Part shown: positions 1 to 6,903 of the stretch, in pieces
Layout of the letters: every line of letters starts with the position of its first letter
How positions within the stretch are numbered: the first letter of the stretch is position 1
DNA from: JAWKHR01 sp041394725
Lineage (GTDB): Bacteria; Acidobacteriota; Vicinamibacteria; Vicinamibacterales; SCN-69-37
NCBI GenBank assembly: GCA_041394725.1
Contig: JAWKHR010000091.1
Span: forward strand, 1-12,997
DNA: 12,997 nt
Direction of reading: 5' to 3'
Made by a program: the position numbers and the translations under genes
The notes under the pieces: generated by a model
Databases searched by the model: none
What the model was told of the DNA's origin: nothing
Seen by the model: only the letters and a program-made list of their open reading frames with translations

Positions 1-1152
1 GCCCTCGCCGTAGCCCAGGACCGCGATGCGGTCGTCGTCCACGTCCTTGCGATCGCGCAGCCAGCGCACGATCTGCGTCACGTCGCCGGCGTAGGCATCG
101 ATGTCGGCGTTCTCCACGCGGCCGCCGCTCTGTCCCGTGCCGCGCCGGTCGTAGCGGACGACGAAGTAGCCGGCCTGGGAGAGCGCGCGGGCGATCTGGC
201 CGAAGACCGGCACGCCGTAGGCCATGTGGTCGCGGTCCTGCGGGCCGGCGCCGCCGACCAGGACGACGGCGGGCGCCTCGCGCGGCGCGGGACCCGTGGC
301 GGGCGCGGCCGGCGTCGTCACGGTCGCGGCCAGGTTGAAGCCGTTGGCCGGGATGAACACGTCCGCGTCGCCCTCGACGCGGATCTTCTCCACGCGCGAG
401 AGCACCGACGACAGGTCGTCGCGCACGGCGACCATGCCGTTCGCCTGCAGTACGACGCGCGCGAGGTGTGCGTCGCCGTCGATCCAGACCTGCACCGGCA
501 CGGGATCGGCGGGGAGATCGATGCGCAGGTCGTACTCGCGGATGTCCACCGGGCCGTTGGGCGTGATGATGCGGCGGGGCGTGACGCGGAGCACCGTCGC
601 GCGGTACTCGCCCTCGGGCGCGATGTACACCGGCAGGCTGCCGCCGGCCTGGAGCTCGGGCAGCCGCGGCGCCAGGCCCGCGTAGGCGCCGAGGAAGTTG
701 TTCGGCAGCACCACGGTGCGCGGCGTGATCGTCTGCGTGACCGAGCCGCGCTGGCCGCCCTGCAGCACGTCGCTCGTCGCCTGCGTCAGCCCGAACGAGG
801 TCGAGAGCGCGAGCAGGTCGCCCTTGTAGCTGCCCTCGATGGCGAGCCGCTGCGGCTGCCAGTCCGGGCCGTAGGTCAGCTCGAACCGGCGGGTGACGAG
901 GTCGAACGGCGGGTACAGCTCGCCGGATCCCGTGATCAGCCAGCCGCCGCCCGTGCGCGCCAGCGTGACGCTCTCGACGCCCACCCGCGCGCCCTGGATG
1001 AGGACGGTGAAGGTGGCCGACATGCGGGTCTCGTACTGCGCCGGCGCGGCCTGGCCCTGCGGCGTCTGCGCGGTCGCGCGTGCGAGGCCCGCCGTTGAGG
1101 CCAGCAGGAGCGCGACGCTAAGATGGCCGAGGAGCGCCTTCGTGTCCCGCAT
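1..1152 (-). CDS. Secreted alpha/beta-hydrolase, C-terminus cut by window edge; nucleophile Ser replaced by Gly
   Basis: The minus strand is open from an ATG at 1152 to the window edge (384 codons). The first 30 or so residues are a Sec signal peptide: MRDTKALLGH, a hydrophobic stretch SVALLLASTAGLA, and a likely cleavage after RATA, so the protein is exported. About 230 residues of beta-rich N-terminal domain follow, then an alpha/beta-hydrolase core: VVLVGGAGP (oxyanion-loop region), DHMAYG, YDRRGTGQSGG, and a segment ending RIAVLGYGEG at the edge. This order matches secreted hydrolases related to S9/dienelactone-hydrolase families. The nucleophile elbow should read G-x-S-x-G; here it is G-Y-G-E-G, so the serine is missing. 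The other catalytic residues lie outside the window. No Shine-Dalgarno is visible; TACTGT sits 6 nt before the ATG. The start overlaps the divergent ygfZ start by 11 bp. Fold is well supported; substrate is unknown. Confidence 0.85.
   Translation of the reverse strand, partial: MRDTKALLGHLSVALLLASTAGLARATAQTPQGQAAPAQYETRMSATFTVLIQGARVGVESVTLARTGGGWLITGSGELYPPFDLVTRRFELTYGPDWQPQRLAIEGSYKGDLLALSTSFGLTQATSDVLQGGQRGSVTQTITPRTVVLPNNFLGAYAGLAPRLPELQAGGSLPVYIAPEGEYRATVLRVTPRRIITPNGPVDIREYDLRIDLPADPVPVQVWIDGDAHLARVVLQANGMVAVRDDLSSVLSRVEKIRVEGDADVFIPANGFNLAATVTTPAAPATGPAPREAPAVVLVGGAGPQDRDHMAYGVPVFGQIARALSQAGYFVVRYDRRGTGQSGGRVENADIDAYAGDVTQIVRWLRDRKDVDDDRIAVLGYGEG
1095..1134 (+). promoter_or_regulatory. 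Candidate sigma-70 promoter and ribosome binding site of ygfZ
   Basis: TTGAGG at 1095-1100 and TAAGAT at 1119-1124 are 18 nt apart and resemble -35 and -10 boxes. GAGGAG at 1129-1134 ends 7 nt before the GTG at 1142 and decides that start. The elements lie inside the signal-peptide codons of the divergent hydrolase gene. A start point about 7 nt after the -10 would leave a leader that only partly contains the GAGGAG, so either the promoter or the spacing may be misread. The ribosome binding site is the firmer of the two. Confidence 0.4.
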
Positions 1153-2152
1153 CGACGAACAGTATCGCATCATCGCCACCGCGGCCGGCTGGGTCGATCG
1201 CGGCGCGCGCGGCCGGATCCGCGCGACGGGCGCCGACGCGGCGAGCTTCCTGCACGCGCTCCTCACCAACGACGTCACCGCGCTTGCTTCCGGCGACGGC
1301 CTGTATGCCGCGTACCTCACGCCGCAGGGCCGGATGATCGACGACCTTCGGCTCTATCGCCGCGGCCGCCCCGACGCGAACCTGCTGCTCGACGTCGAAC
1401 CCGGCCGTGCCGCCGATCTGGCCGCGCGGCTCGACGGGTCGCTCTTCGCCGAGGACGTCTCGATCGCGGACGTCTCGAGTGACACCGCTGCCGTGCGTGT
1501 GCTGGGCCGGGACGCCGCGCCGCGCGTGGCCGCCGCGTTCGGCCTGGACGCCGCCCGCCTGGAAGCGCTGCCGCCGCTCGGCCAGATCGACCTGCCGGCC
1601 GACGCGACCGGCACGCCGGGCGACGCGTTCGTCGCCCGGGCCGACGACCTCGACGTGCCCGCGTTCGACGTCGTCGCTCCGGCGGGCGCGCGCGACACGC
1701 TCGTCGGCCGGCTCGAGACCGCCGGCGTGTGGCCGGTGGACGACGACCTCGTCGAGGCGTTGCGCATCGCCGCCGGCCGCCCGCGGTTCGGCGCCGACAT
1801 GACGACCGAGACGATCCCGCTCGAGGCCGGCGTGCAGGACCGCGCGATCAGCATGACGAAGGGCTGCTATCCCGGGCAGGAGGTCATCGTGCGCGTGCTG
1901 CACCGTGGCGGCGGGCGAGTCGCGAAGCGGCTCGTGCGCATCGCCCTGCCGCCCGACGCGGCGGGCGTGCCCGAGGCCGGCGTCGCCATCCTCGCCGGCG
2001 GGGAAGAGGCCGGCCGTGTGACGAGCGCCGCCTGGTCGCCGACCGACCGGCGCGTGCACGTGCTCGGCTACGTCCGGCGTGAGCTCGCGGAATCGCCCGC
2101 GCCGGTGACCGTCGGCTCGGCGACCGGCACGATCACGGGGCTGGCGGGGTGA
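1142..2152 (+). CDS. ygfZ: YgfZ/GcvT-fold folate-binding protein (Fe-S cluster maintenance)
   Basis: The 336-residue product shows the YgfZ signature K-G-C-Y-P-G-Q-E at residues 240-247, including the conserved cysteine 242, followed by a conserved arginine. The N-terminal part (RATGADAASFLHALLTNDV, then YLTPQGRMIDD) is the GcvT-like folate-binding domain, and the C-terminal part is the small barrel. Length is normal for the family. YgfZ binds tetrahydrofolate in the cytosol and supports the synthesis or repair of certain Fe-S enzymes such as MiaB; the precise chemistry is unsettled. I chose GTG 1142 because GAGGAG lies 7 nt upstream and because homology begins within a few residues (SRIDEQYRI); an open frame further upstream is the shadow of the hydrolase gene. 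The 3' end overlaps the convergent mutT by 20 bp. The downstream glycosylase carries an Fe-S cluster, but a functional link is only conjecture. Confidence 0.93.
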   Translation: MSRIDEQYRIIATAAGWVDRGARGRIRATGADAASFLHALLTNDVTALASGDGLYAAYLTPQGRMIDDLRLYRRGRPDANLLLDVEPGRAADLAARLDGSLFAEDVSIADVSSDTAAVRVLGRDAAPRVAAAFGLDAARLEALPPLGQIDLPADATGTPGDAFVARADDLDVPAFDVVAPAGARDTLVGRLETAGVWPVDDDLVEALRIAAGRPRFGADMTTETIPLEAGVQDRAISMTKGCYPGQEVIVRVLHRGGGRVAKRLVRIALPPDAAGVPEAGVAILAGGEEAGRVTSAAWSPTDRRVHVLGYVRRELAESPAPVTVGSATGTITGLAG

Positions 2153-2546
2153 GGGCGAGCCGCATGACCAGCTCGCGGTCGGCGTCGGGAAACTGATACC
2201 GCGGCAGGTCGCGCGGGTGCACCCAGGCCATTTCCTGCCCGAGCCGCGCCTCCGGCTCGCCCGCAATCTCGCACGCGTGAAAGTGCAGCCGCACCGTCTT
2301 CTCCGGGTAGCGGTGCTCGATGACCATCATCTGGTGGCCCACCGACGCGAGCACGCCCAGCTCCTCGAGCAGTTCGCGCCGCAGGCCCTCGGCCGGCGAC
2401 TCGCCCGGTTCCACCTTGCCGCCCGGGAACTCCCACAGGCCGGAGAGGTGCGTGCCCTCGAGCCTTCGCGTGATGAGCAGCCGTCCCTCGCGCCGGATCA
2501 CGCCGGCGGCGACGAGGACGGTCGCGGGCGGCACGCGATCGGTCAT
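2133..2546 (-). CDS. mutT: NUDIX hydrolase, MutT-like (8-oxo-dGTP diphosphatase)
   Basis: A 137-residue protein with a complete NUDIX box at residues 43-65: G43, E49, R57-E58, E61-E62, G64, matching G-x5-E-x7-R-E-U-x-E-E-x-G-U. Preceding it are VLVAAGVIRREGRLLITRR and LSGLWEFPGGK, the layout of MutT/CTP-pyrophosphohydrolase proteins. MutT hydrolyses 8-oxo-dGTP to the monophosphate and so keeps oxidised guanine out of DNA. Length (E. coli MutT is 129 aa) and the WEFPGGK segment favour MutT, but short NUDIX proteins overlap in specificity, so 8-oxo-dGTP is an inference. It lies 7 nt after mutY on the same strand, with a G-rich Shine-Dalgarno (GAGGGGG) about 2 nt before its ATG, so the two are almost certainly cotranscribed. 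Its stop codon lies inside the convergent ygfZ. Confidence 0.9.
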   Translation of the reverse strand: MTDRVPPATVLVAAGVIRREGRLLITRRLEGTHLSGLWEFPGGKVEPGESPAEGLRRELLEELGVLASVGHQMMVIEHRYPEKTVRLHFHACEIAGEPEARLGQEMAWVHPRDLPRYQFPDADRELVMRLALTPPAP

Positions 2547-2553
2547 CGCCCCC

Positions 2554-3264
2554 TCACTTCGCCGACCGTGTCCGCCCCGCCGCGGCCCGGCGCCGGCGCG
2601 GCCGCGGCGGCGTGAAGGGGTACGCGCGGCAGCGCCCGCGCATCGGGCACGCGGGACACCGCGGCGCGCGCGCGGAACAGACGGTCGCGCCGAAGTCCAT
2701 GAGCGCCTGGTTGAAGTCGTAGACGTGCTTCACGGGCAGCACCGTGCGCGAGATCTCCCACAGCCGCCGCACCGTGCGGTGCGCCTTCGGGTCGCCGCGC
2801 CCGACGAACACGCGAAACAGCACCCGCGCGACGTTCGTGTCGAGGATGGCCGCGCGCTGGCCGAACGCGAAGCTCAGCACCGCGCCGGCCGTGTAGGGGC
2901 CGATGCCCTTGAACGACCGCAGCACGGCCTCGTCGCCGGGCAGCCGGCCGTCGTGATTCGCCATGGCCTCGCGCGCGATCGCCTGCAGCCGCCGCGGCCG
3001 GATGTTGTAGCCCAGCGGGTACCACGTGCGCACGACCTCGTGCTCCGGCGCCGTCGCCAGCGCGTCCATCGTCGGGTACCGGTCCAGCCACTCGTGGTAC
3101 TTCGGAAGTACGCGGTCCACCTGCGTCTGCTGGAGCATCACCTCGGAGACGAGCACGTGGTACGGATCACGCGTCTGCCGCCACGGCAGGTCGCGCCCGT
3201 GGCGGCGGTACCAGTCGAGGAGGCGGCGGCGGAACCACTGTCTGGCGGCGGGGGCTGGCAGCAT
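2554..3264 (-). CDS. mutY: MutY-type A/G mismatch adenine glycosylase lacking the C-terminal domain
   Basis: A 236-residue HhH-GPD DNA glycosylase. Visible are PW (27-28), SEVMLQQTQV (40-49) with catalytic Glu41, the helix-hairpin-helix/active-site run KGIGPYTAGA (119-128) with Tyr124, catalytic Asp142 in ILDTNV, NQALMDFGA (185-193), and a 4Fe-4S loop C196-x6-C203-x2-C206-x5-C212. MutY removes adenine opposite 8-oxoG. The E. coli enzyme has about 350 residues and ends in a NUDIX-fold domain that reads 8-oxoG; here only an Arg-rich tail of 24 residues follows the last cysteine. Archaeal-type MIG thymine glycosylases are also short and have Tyr at the same position, so T/G specificity is the main alternative. 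The ATG at 3264 gives the normal N-terminus (FRRRLLDWYRRHGRDLPW). No Shine-Dalgarno is visible. Seven nt separate it from mutT. Confidence 0.88.
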   Translation of the reverse strand: MLPAPAARQWFRRRLLDWYRRHGRDLPWRQTRDPYHVLVSEVMLQQTQVDRVLPKYHEWLDRYPTMDALATAPEHEVVRTWYPLGYNIRPRRLQAIAREAMANHDGRLPGDEAVLRSFKGIGPYTAGAVLSFAFGQRAAILDTNVARVLFRVFVGRGDPKAHRTVRRLWEISRTVLPVKHVYDFNQALMDFGATVCSARAPRCPACPMRGRCRAYPFTPPRPRRRRAAAGRTRSAK

Positions 3265-3273
3265 AATAGGGGC
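3261..3273. promoter_or_regulatory. Symmetrical AT-rich core between the divergent mutY and pduO starts
   Basis: GCATAATAGG at 3261-3270 is an AT island in GC-rich DNA. On the plus strand CATAAT (3262-3267) resembles a -10 box and lies 6 nt before the pduO GTG at 3274. On the minus strand TATTAT (3268-3263) resembles a -10 box too, but it overlaps the mutY ATG, so a start from it would fall inside mutY. AGGGG at 3268-3272 is only 1 nt from the GTG, too close for a normal ribosome binding site. No convincing -35 box is visible on either strand. Confidence 0.35.
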
Positions 3274-3834
3274 GTGGACAAGGGCTCCAGCCTTCCATTG
3301 ATCTACACGAAAACCGGCGACGCCGGCCAGACCGGGCTGTTCGACGGCACGCGGGTCGCGAAGTCCGATCCGCGCGTGGAGGCCTACGGCGAGGTGGACG
3401 AGCTCGGCGCGTGGATCGGCCTCGCGCGCACGCACGGCCTGCAGGCGGACCTCGACGCGATGCTCGAGACGATCCAGAAGGACCTGTTCGCGCTGGGCGC
3501 GCGGCTCGCCGACCCGAGCCACCGGATCTCCGCGCGCGTCGAGAAGGCCGACCTCGAGGACGATGACGTGCGCCGGCTCGAGGGCTGGATCGACCAGATG
3601 CAGGACGCGCTGCCGCCGCTGCGCCGGTTCATCCTCGCGGGCGGGTCGCCGGCCGGTGCCACGCTCCACCTGGCGCGCACGGTCTGCCGTCGCGCGGAGC
3701 GGCGCGCCGTCGCGCTCGGCGAGGCCGCGCTCGACCCGCGGGTGGTGGTCTACCTCAACCGGCTGTCGGACTTCCTCTTCGTGATCGCGCGGACGGCGAA
3801 CCACCGGGCGGGCGTCGAGGAAGCCGTCTGGTGA
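3274..3834 (+). CDS. pduO: PduO-type cob(I)alamin adenosyltransferase
   Basis: The 186-residue product has the three hallmarks of PduO-type (MMAB-like) ATP:corrinoid adenosyltransferases: TKTGDAGQTGLF (12-23), which binds ATP phosphates; RVEAYGEVDEL (34-44); and FILAGGSPAGATLHLARTVCRRAERR from residue 119, followed by YLNRLSDFLFVIAR from 160. The enzyme moves the 5'-deoxyadenosyl group of ATP to cob(I)alamin, making adenosylcobalamin in the cytosol. Length is normal. The usual Asn after the DEL segment is Gly45 here. I chose GTG 3274; a TTG at 3298 would give a start closer to the conserved core and cannot be excluded. The gene leads a four-gene unit: its TGA overlaps the GTG of hpnC (GTGA). 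No cobalamin-dependent enzyme is visible nearby. Confidence 0.92.
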   Translation: MDKGSSLPLIYTKTGDAGQTGLFDGTRVAKSDPRVEAYGEVDELGAWIGLARTHGLQADLDAMLETIQKDLFALGARLADPSHRISARVEKADLEDDDVRRLEGWIDQMQDALPPLRRFILAGGSPAGATLHLARTVCRRAERRAVALGEAALDPRVVVYLNRLSDFLFVIARTANHRAGVEEAVW

Positions 3835-4715
3835 GTGCCGCCGCGTACGACGCGTGCCTGCGGCTCGCGCGCCAGCACTACGAGAACTTCCCGGTCGCGT
3901 CGCGCCTGATGCCGGCCCGCGCCCGGCCGCACATCGCGGCCGTCTACGCCTTCGCGCGGCTGGCCGACGACTTCGCCGACGAGGGCACGCGCACACCCGA
4001 GGCGCGGTTCGCGCTGCTCGACGACTGGCAGGCCCGCCTGCACGCCGCCGCCCGCGGCGCCACGGTGGACGACGGGTCCGACGCGGCGGCGATCTTCCTG
4101 GCGCTCCAGCAGACGATGCGCGAGCGCGACCTCGAGGCCTCGCTCTTCGAGGACCTGCTGAGCGCGTTCCGGCAGGACGTCACCGTCACGCGCTACGCCA
4201 CGTGGGCCGACCTGCTCGACTACTCGCGCCGGTCGGCGGATCCGGTCGGACGGCTGGTGCTGCGGATCTGCGGCTACCGCGACGACCACCTCGACGCGCT
4301 CTCCGACCGCGTCTGCACGGCGCTCCAGTTCACGAACTTCTGGCAGGACGTCGAGCGCGACTGGCAGAAGGGCCGCGTCTACGTGCCGCGCGACCTCGTG
4401 GAGGCGGCCGGCGCCGACGAGCGCGACCTCGGGCGCCGCCGGCTCTCGCCCGAGTGGCGCCGCGCGCTCGGCGAGGCGGCCGCGCGGACGCGCGCGCTCT
4501 TTGCCGAGGGCCGGGGCGTGGCCGATGGCGTCCACGGCCGGCTGCGCTGGGAGCTGCGCGCGACGTGGCTCGGCGGAACGCGTATCCTTGACCGGCTCGA
4601 GGCCGTGGGCTTCGACGTCTTCCGCCGCCGGCCCACGCTCGGCGCGGCCGACGTCGTGCCGATCCTGTGGCGCACGCTGGCGTGGCGTCCGGCCGCCGGG
4701 CCCGCGAATCGATGA
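3831..4715 (+). CDS. hpnC: HpnC, hydroxysqualene synthase (squalene synthase-like)
   Basis: A 294-residue squalene/phytoene synthase-fold protein. HYENFPVASRLMP (16-28) is a typical HpnC opening. The two Asp-rich, Mg-diphosphate-binding motifs are D46-D47-F-A-D50-E51 and D173-V-E-R-D177, the latter in TNFWQDVERDWQKGRVYVP. HpnC converts presqualene diphosphate, made by HpnD, to hydroxysqualene, which HpnE reduces to squalene. The gene order hpnC-hpnD-hpnE is the standard bacterial arrangement for hopanoid precursors. The GTG start overlaps the pduO stop by 4 nt and the stop overlaps the hpnD ATG by 4 nt, so translation is probably coupled. Length is normal for the family. Confidence 0.94.
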   Translation: MSAAAYDACLRLARQHYENFPVASRLMPARARPHIAAVYAFARLADDFADEGTRTPEARFALLDDWQARLHAAARGATVDDGSDAAAIFLALQQTMRERDLEASLFEDLLSAFRQDVTVTRYATWADLLDYSRRSADPVGRLVLRICGYRDDHLDALSDRVCTALQFTNFWQDVERDWQKGRVYVPRDLVEAAGADERDLGRRRLSPEWRRALGEAAARTRALFAEGRGVADGVHGRLRWELRATWLGGTRILDRLEAVGFDVFRRRPTLGAADVVPILWRTLAWRPAAGPANR

Positions 4716-5542
4716 CGCGCAAGACGAGCTTCTACTACTCCTTCCTGGTGCTCCCGGCCCCGAAGCGCCGCGCGATCACCGCGGTCTTCGACGTCTGCCG
4801 CGCAATTGACGACGCGGTGGACCTGGAGACGGATCCGGCGCGCGCACAGGCGGCGCTCGCCCGGTGGCGGGCCGAGATCGCGCGCGTGTTCGAGGGCGGC
4901 ACGCCGGAGACCGAACAGGGACGCGCGCTGCAGCCCTTCGTCGCGCCCTGTCACCTGCCGCGCGACCAGTTCGACGCGCTCATCGACGGCGTCGCGATGG
5001 ACGCCGCGCCGCTCCGGTTCCGCACGTTCGAGGACCTCGAGCCCTACTGCCACCGCGTGGCCTCGTCGGTCGGGCTGATGTGCGCGGAGATCTTCGAGTA
5101 CCGCGACCAGCGCGTGCGCGACTACGCGCGCGACCTGGGCGTCGCGCTGCAGCTCACCAACATCCTGCGCGACGTCGGCGTGGACTACCGCCGCGGCGGC
5201 CGGCTGTACCTGCCGCTCGAGGACCTGGCCCGCGCGGGCTGCTCCGAGGACGACATCCGCCGCGAGGTGGAGCAGCCGGGGCAGGGCGTGCAGTCGGCCG
5301 CCGTCCGCCGCGCGCTCGAGTTCCACGCCTCGCGCGCGCGCGAGTTCTTCGCGAAGGCGATCGCCTCGCTCCCGGCCGGCGACCGCCGCCGGTTCCTCCC
5401 GGCCGAGATCATGCGCGAGATCTACTGGGCGCTGCTCCTCCGGATCGAGGCGGAGCAGTGGGACGTGTTCAGCCACGTCGTGCGGATCCCGCGACCGGCG
5501 CAGGCGGCGATCGCGCTGCGCACGTGGTGGAAGACGCGGTGA
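4712..5542 (+). CDS. hpnD: HpnD, presqualene diphosphate synthase
   Basis: A 276-residue squalene/phytoene synthase family protein. It opens with TSFYYSFLVLPAPKRRAI, as HpnD proteins do; the first Asp-rich motif is D33-D-A-V-D37 and the second D154-V-G-V-D158, within LQLTNILRDVGVDYRRGG and followed by RLYLP. HpnD condenses two farnesyl diphosphates to presqualene diphosphate, the first step of the three-enzyme bacterial route to squalene. The ATG at 4712 is set by the ATGA overlap with hpnC and by the family's N-terminus; the open frame extends upstream without homology. The stop overlaps the hpnE GTG (GTGA). A phytoene synthase is the only realistic alternative and is disfavoured by the hpnC and hpnE neighbours. 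Confidence 0.94.
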   Translation: MTRKTSFYYSFLVLPAPKRRAITAVFDVCRAIDDAVDLETDPARAQAALARWRAEIARVFEGGTPETEQGRALQPFVAPCHLPRDQFDALIDGVAMDAAPLRFRTFEDLEPYCHRVASSVGLMCAEIFEYRDQRVRDYARDLGVALQLTNILRDVGVDYRRGGRLYLPLEDLARAGCSEDDIRREVEQPGQGVQSAAVRRALEFHASRAREFFAKAIASLPAGDRRRFLPAEIMREIYWALLLRIEAEQWDVFSHVVRIPRPAQAAIALRTWWKTR

Positions 5543-6903
5543 ACGCTCGCCGCGCCGACGCGGTCGTGATCGGCGCGGGCTGGGCCGGCCTCGCCGCCGC
5601 CGTCCACCTGGCCGACGCCGGCCGGCGCGTGATCGTCGTCGAGGAATCGCGCCGGCTGGGTGGCCGCGCCACCGCGTTCACGGACCGGGCGACGGGCGAG
5701 CGCGTGGACAACGGCCAGCACGTGCTGTTCGGGTGCTACCGCGCGACGTACGACGTGCTCCGCAAGGTGGGCGCGGCCGACGCCGCGCCGCTGCAACAGG
5801 CGCTGACGCTCGTGATGGCCGACGACACGGGCCGGCGCGCGACGCTCGCGTGCCCGCCGTGGCCGCCGCCGTGGCACCTGGTCGGCGGCGTGCTGCGCTG
5901 GTCCGCGATGCCGCTGGCCGATCGGCTCGCGGCGCGTCACCTGCGGCCGCTGCTCTCGGCCGCGCGCCGCGACGGCGCGGAGGCCGTGGCCGCGCGCGTG
6001 CCGGAGACGCAGACGGTGACCGGCTGGCTCACCACGCTGCGCCAGCCGGCGTCGCTCCGGCGCTGGCTGTGGGACCCGCTGGCGTGGGCGGCGCTCAACC
6101 AGGATCCGGACGTCGCCGCCGCGCGTCCCTTCGTGCGCGTGCTCGGTGAGCTGTTCGGCCCGCGCGCCGAGGACGCCGCGCTCGGCCTGCCCGCCGTGCC
6201 GCTCGACGCGCTGTTTCCCGAGCCGGCGGCGGCGTTCGTCCGCGCTCGCGGCGGCGAGGTGCGCATGGGCGCGCCCGGCCGCGTGGTCGTGGATGCGCGT
6301 GGCGTCGCCGGTGTCGCGGTCGGCGACGAGGTGATCGAGACCCGGTGCGTGATCTCCGCGGTGCCCTGGCACGCCTTCGGCCGGATCTGGCGTGACGACG
6401 TGCCCGAGGCACTTCAACCAGTGGCCGCCTCGGCCGCCGCGATGGCGTCGTCGCCCATCGTGACGGTCAACCTCTGGTTCGACGGCCCGGTGATGACCGA
6501 GTCGTTCCTCGGCCTGGTGGGCGGGCCGATTCACTGGGTCTTCGACAAGAGCGCGATCCTGCGCGAGCCCGGCGGACACCTCTCGGTGGTCTCGAGCGGC
6601 GCGACGGATCTGGCCACGATGTCAAACGAAGAGGCGACCGAGGTCGCGCTCCGCTGCCTCGCGCCCGTGTTGCCGGAGACCAGGTCGCGCACGCTGAAGC
6701 GCTCGGTCGTCGTGCGCGAGCCGCGCGCGACGTTCTCGCTCGCGCCGGGCCAGCCGCCACGGCCAGCCACCGTCACCGCGCTGCCTGGCTTCTTCCTGGC
6801 TGGCGACTGGATCGACACCGGGCTGCCCGCGACGATCGAGGGAGCGGCCAGGAGTGGCGCGGCGGCGGGGTTGGCGGCGGCGCGAAACACGCCGCGCGAG
6901 TAA
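5539..6903 (+). CDS. hpnE: HpnE, hydroxysqualene dehydroxylase (FAD-dependent)
   Basis: A 454-residue amine-oxidase-fold flavoprotein. The N-terminus VVIGAGWAGLAAAVHLADAG carries the dinucleotide-binding G12-x-G14-x-x-G17, followed by LGGRATAF and DNGQHVLFGCY, which are typical of HpnE. The C-terminal FAD signature is FFLAGDWIDTGLPATIEGA. HpnE removes the hydroxyl group of hydroxysqualene to give squalene, the substrate for squalene-hopene cyclase; no cyclase gene is in this window. The GTG at 5539 overlaps the hpnD stop by 4 nt. The last two bases of the TAA stop (6902-6903) are the first bases of the 62-bp inverted repeat, so the repeat abuts the gene exactly and may have replaced a former 3' end. 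Related phytoene desaturases are less likely given the neighbours. Confidence 0.93.
   Translation: MNARRADAVVIGAGWAGLAAAVHLADAGRRVIVVEESRRLGGRATAFTDRATGERVDNGQHVLFGCYRATYDVLRKVGAADAAPLQQALTLVMADDTGRRATLACPPWPPPWHLVGGVLRWSAMPLADRLAARHLRPLLSAARRDGAEAVAARVPETQTVTGWLTTLRQPASLRRWLWDPLAWAALNQDPDVAAARPFVRVLGELFGPRAEDAALGLPAVPLDALFPEPAAAFVRARGGEVRMGAPGRVVVDARGVAGVAVGDEVIETRCVISAVPWHAFGRIWRDDVPEALQPVAASAAAMASSPIVTVNLWFDGPVMTESFLGLVGGPIHWVFDKSAILREPGGHLSVVSSGATDLATMSNEEATEVALRCLAPVLPETRSRTLKRSVVVREPRATFSLAPGQPPRPATVTALPGFFLAGDWIDTGLPATIEGAARSGAAAGLAAARNTPRE

Noticed and set aside
224..1098. Long plus-strand open frames opposite the hydrolase
   Set aside because: They are Arg/Ala-rich shadows typical of GC-rich DNA. 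The minus-strand frame here gives a coherent signal peptide and hydrolase motifs.
3298..3300. TTG 3298 as the pduO start
   Set aside because: It would begin close to the conserved TKTGD motif, but its nearest purine-rich stretch is about 13 nt away. GTG 3274 was preferred; the choice is not certain.
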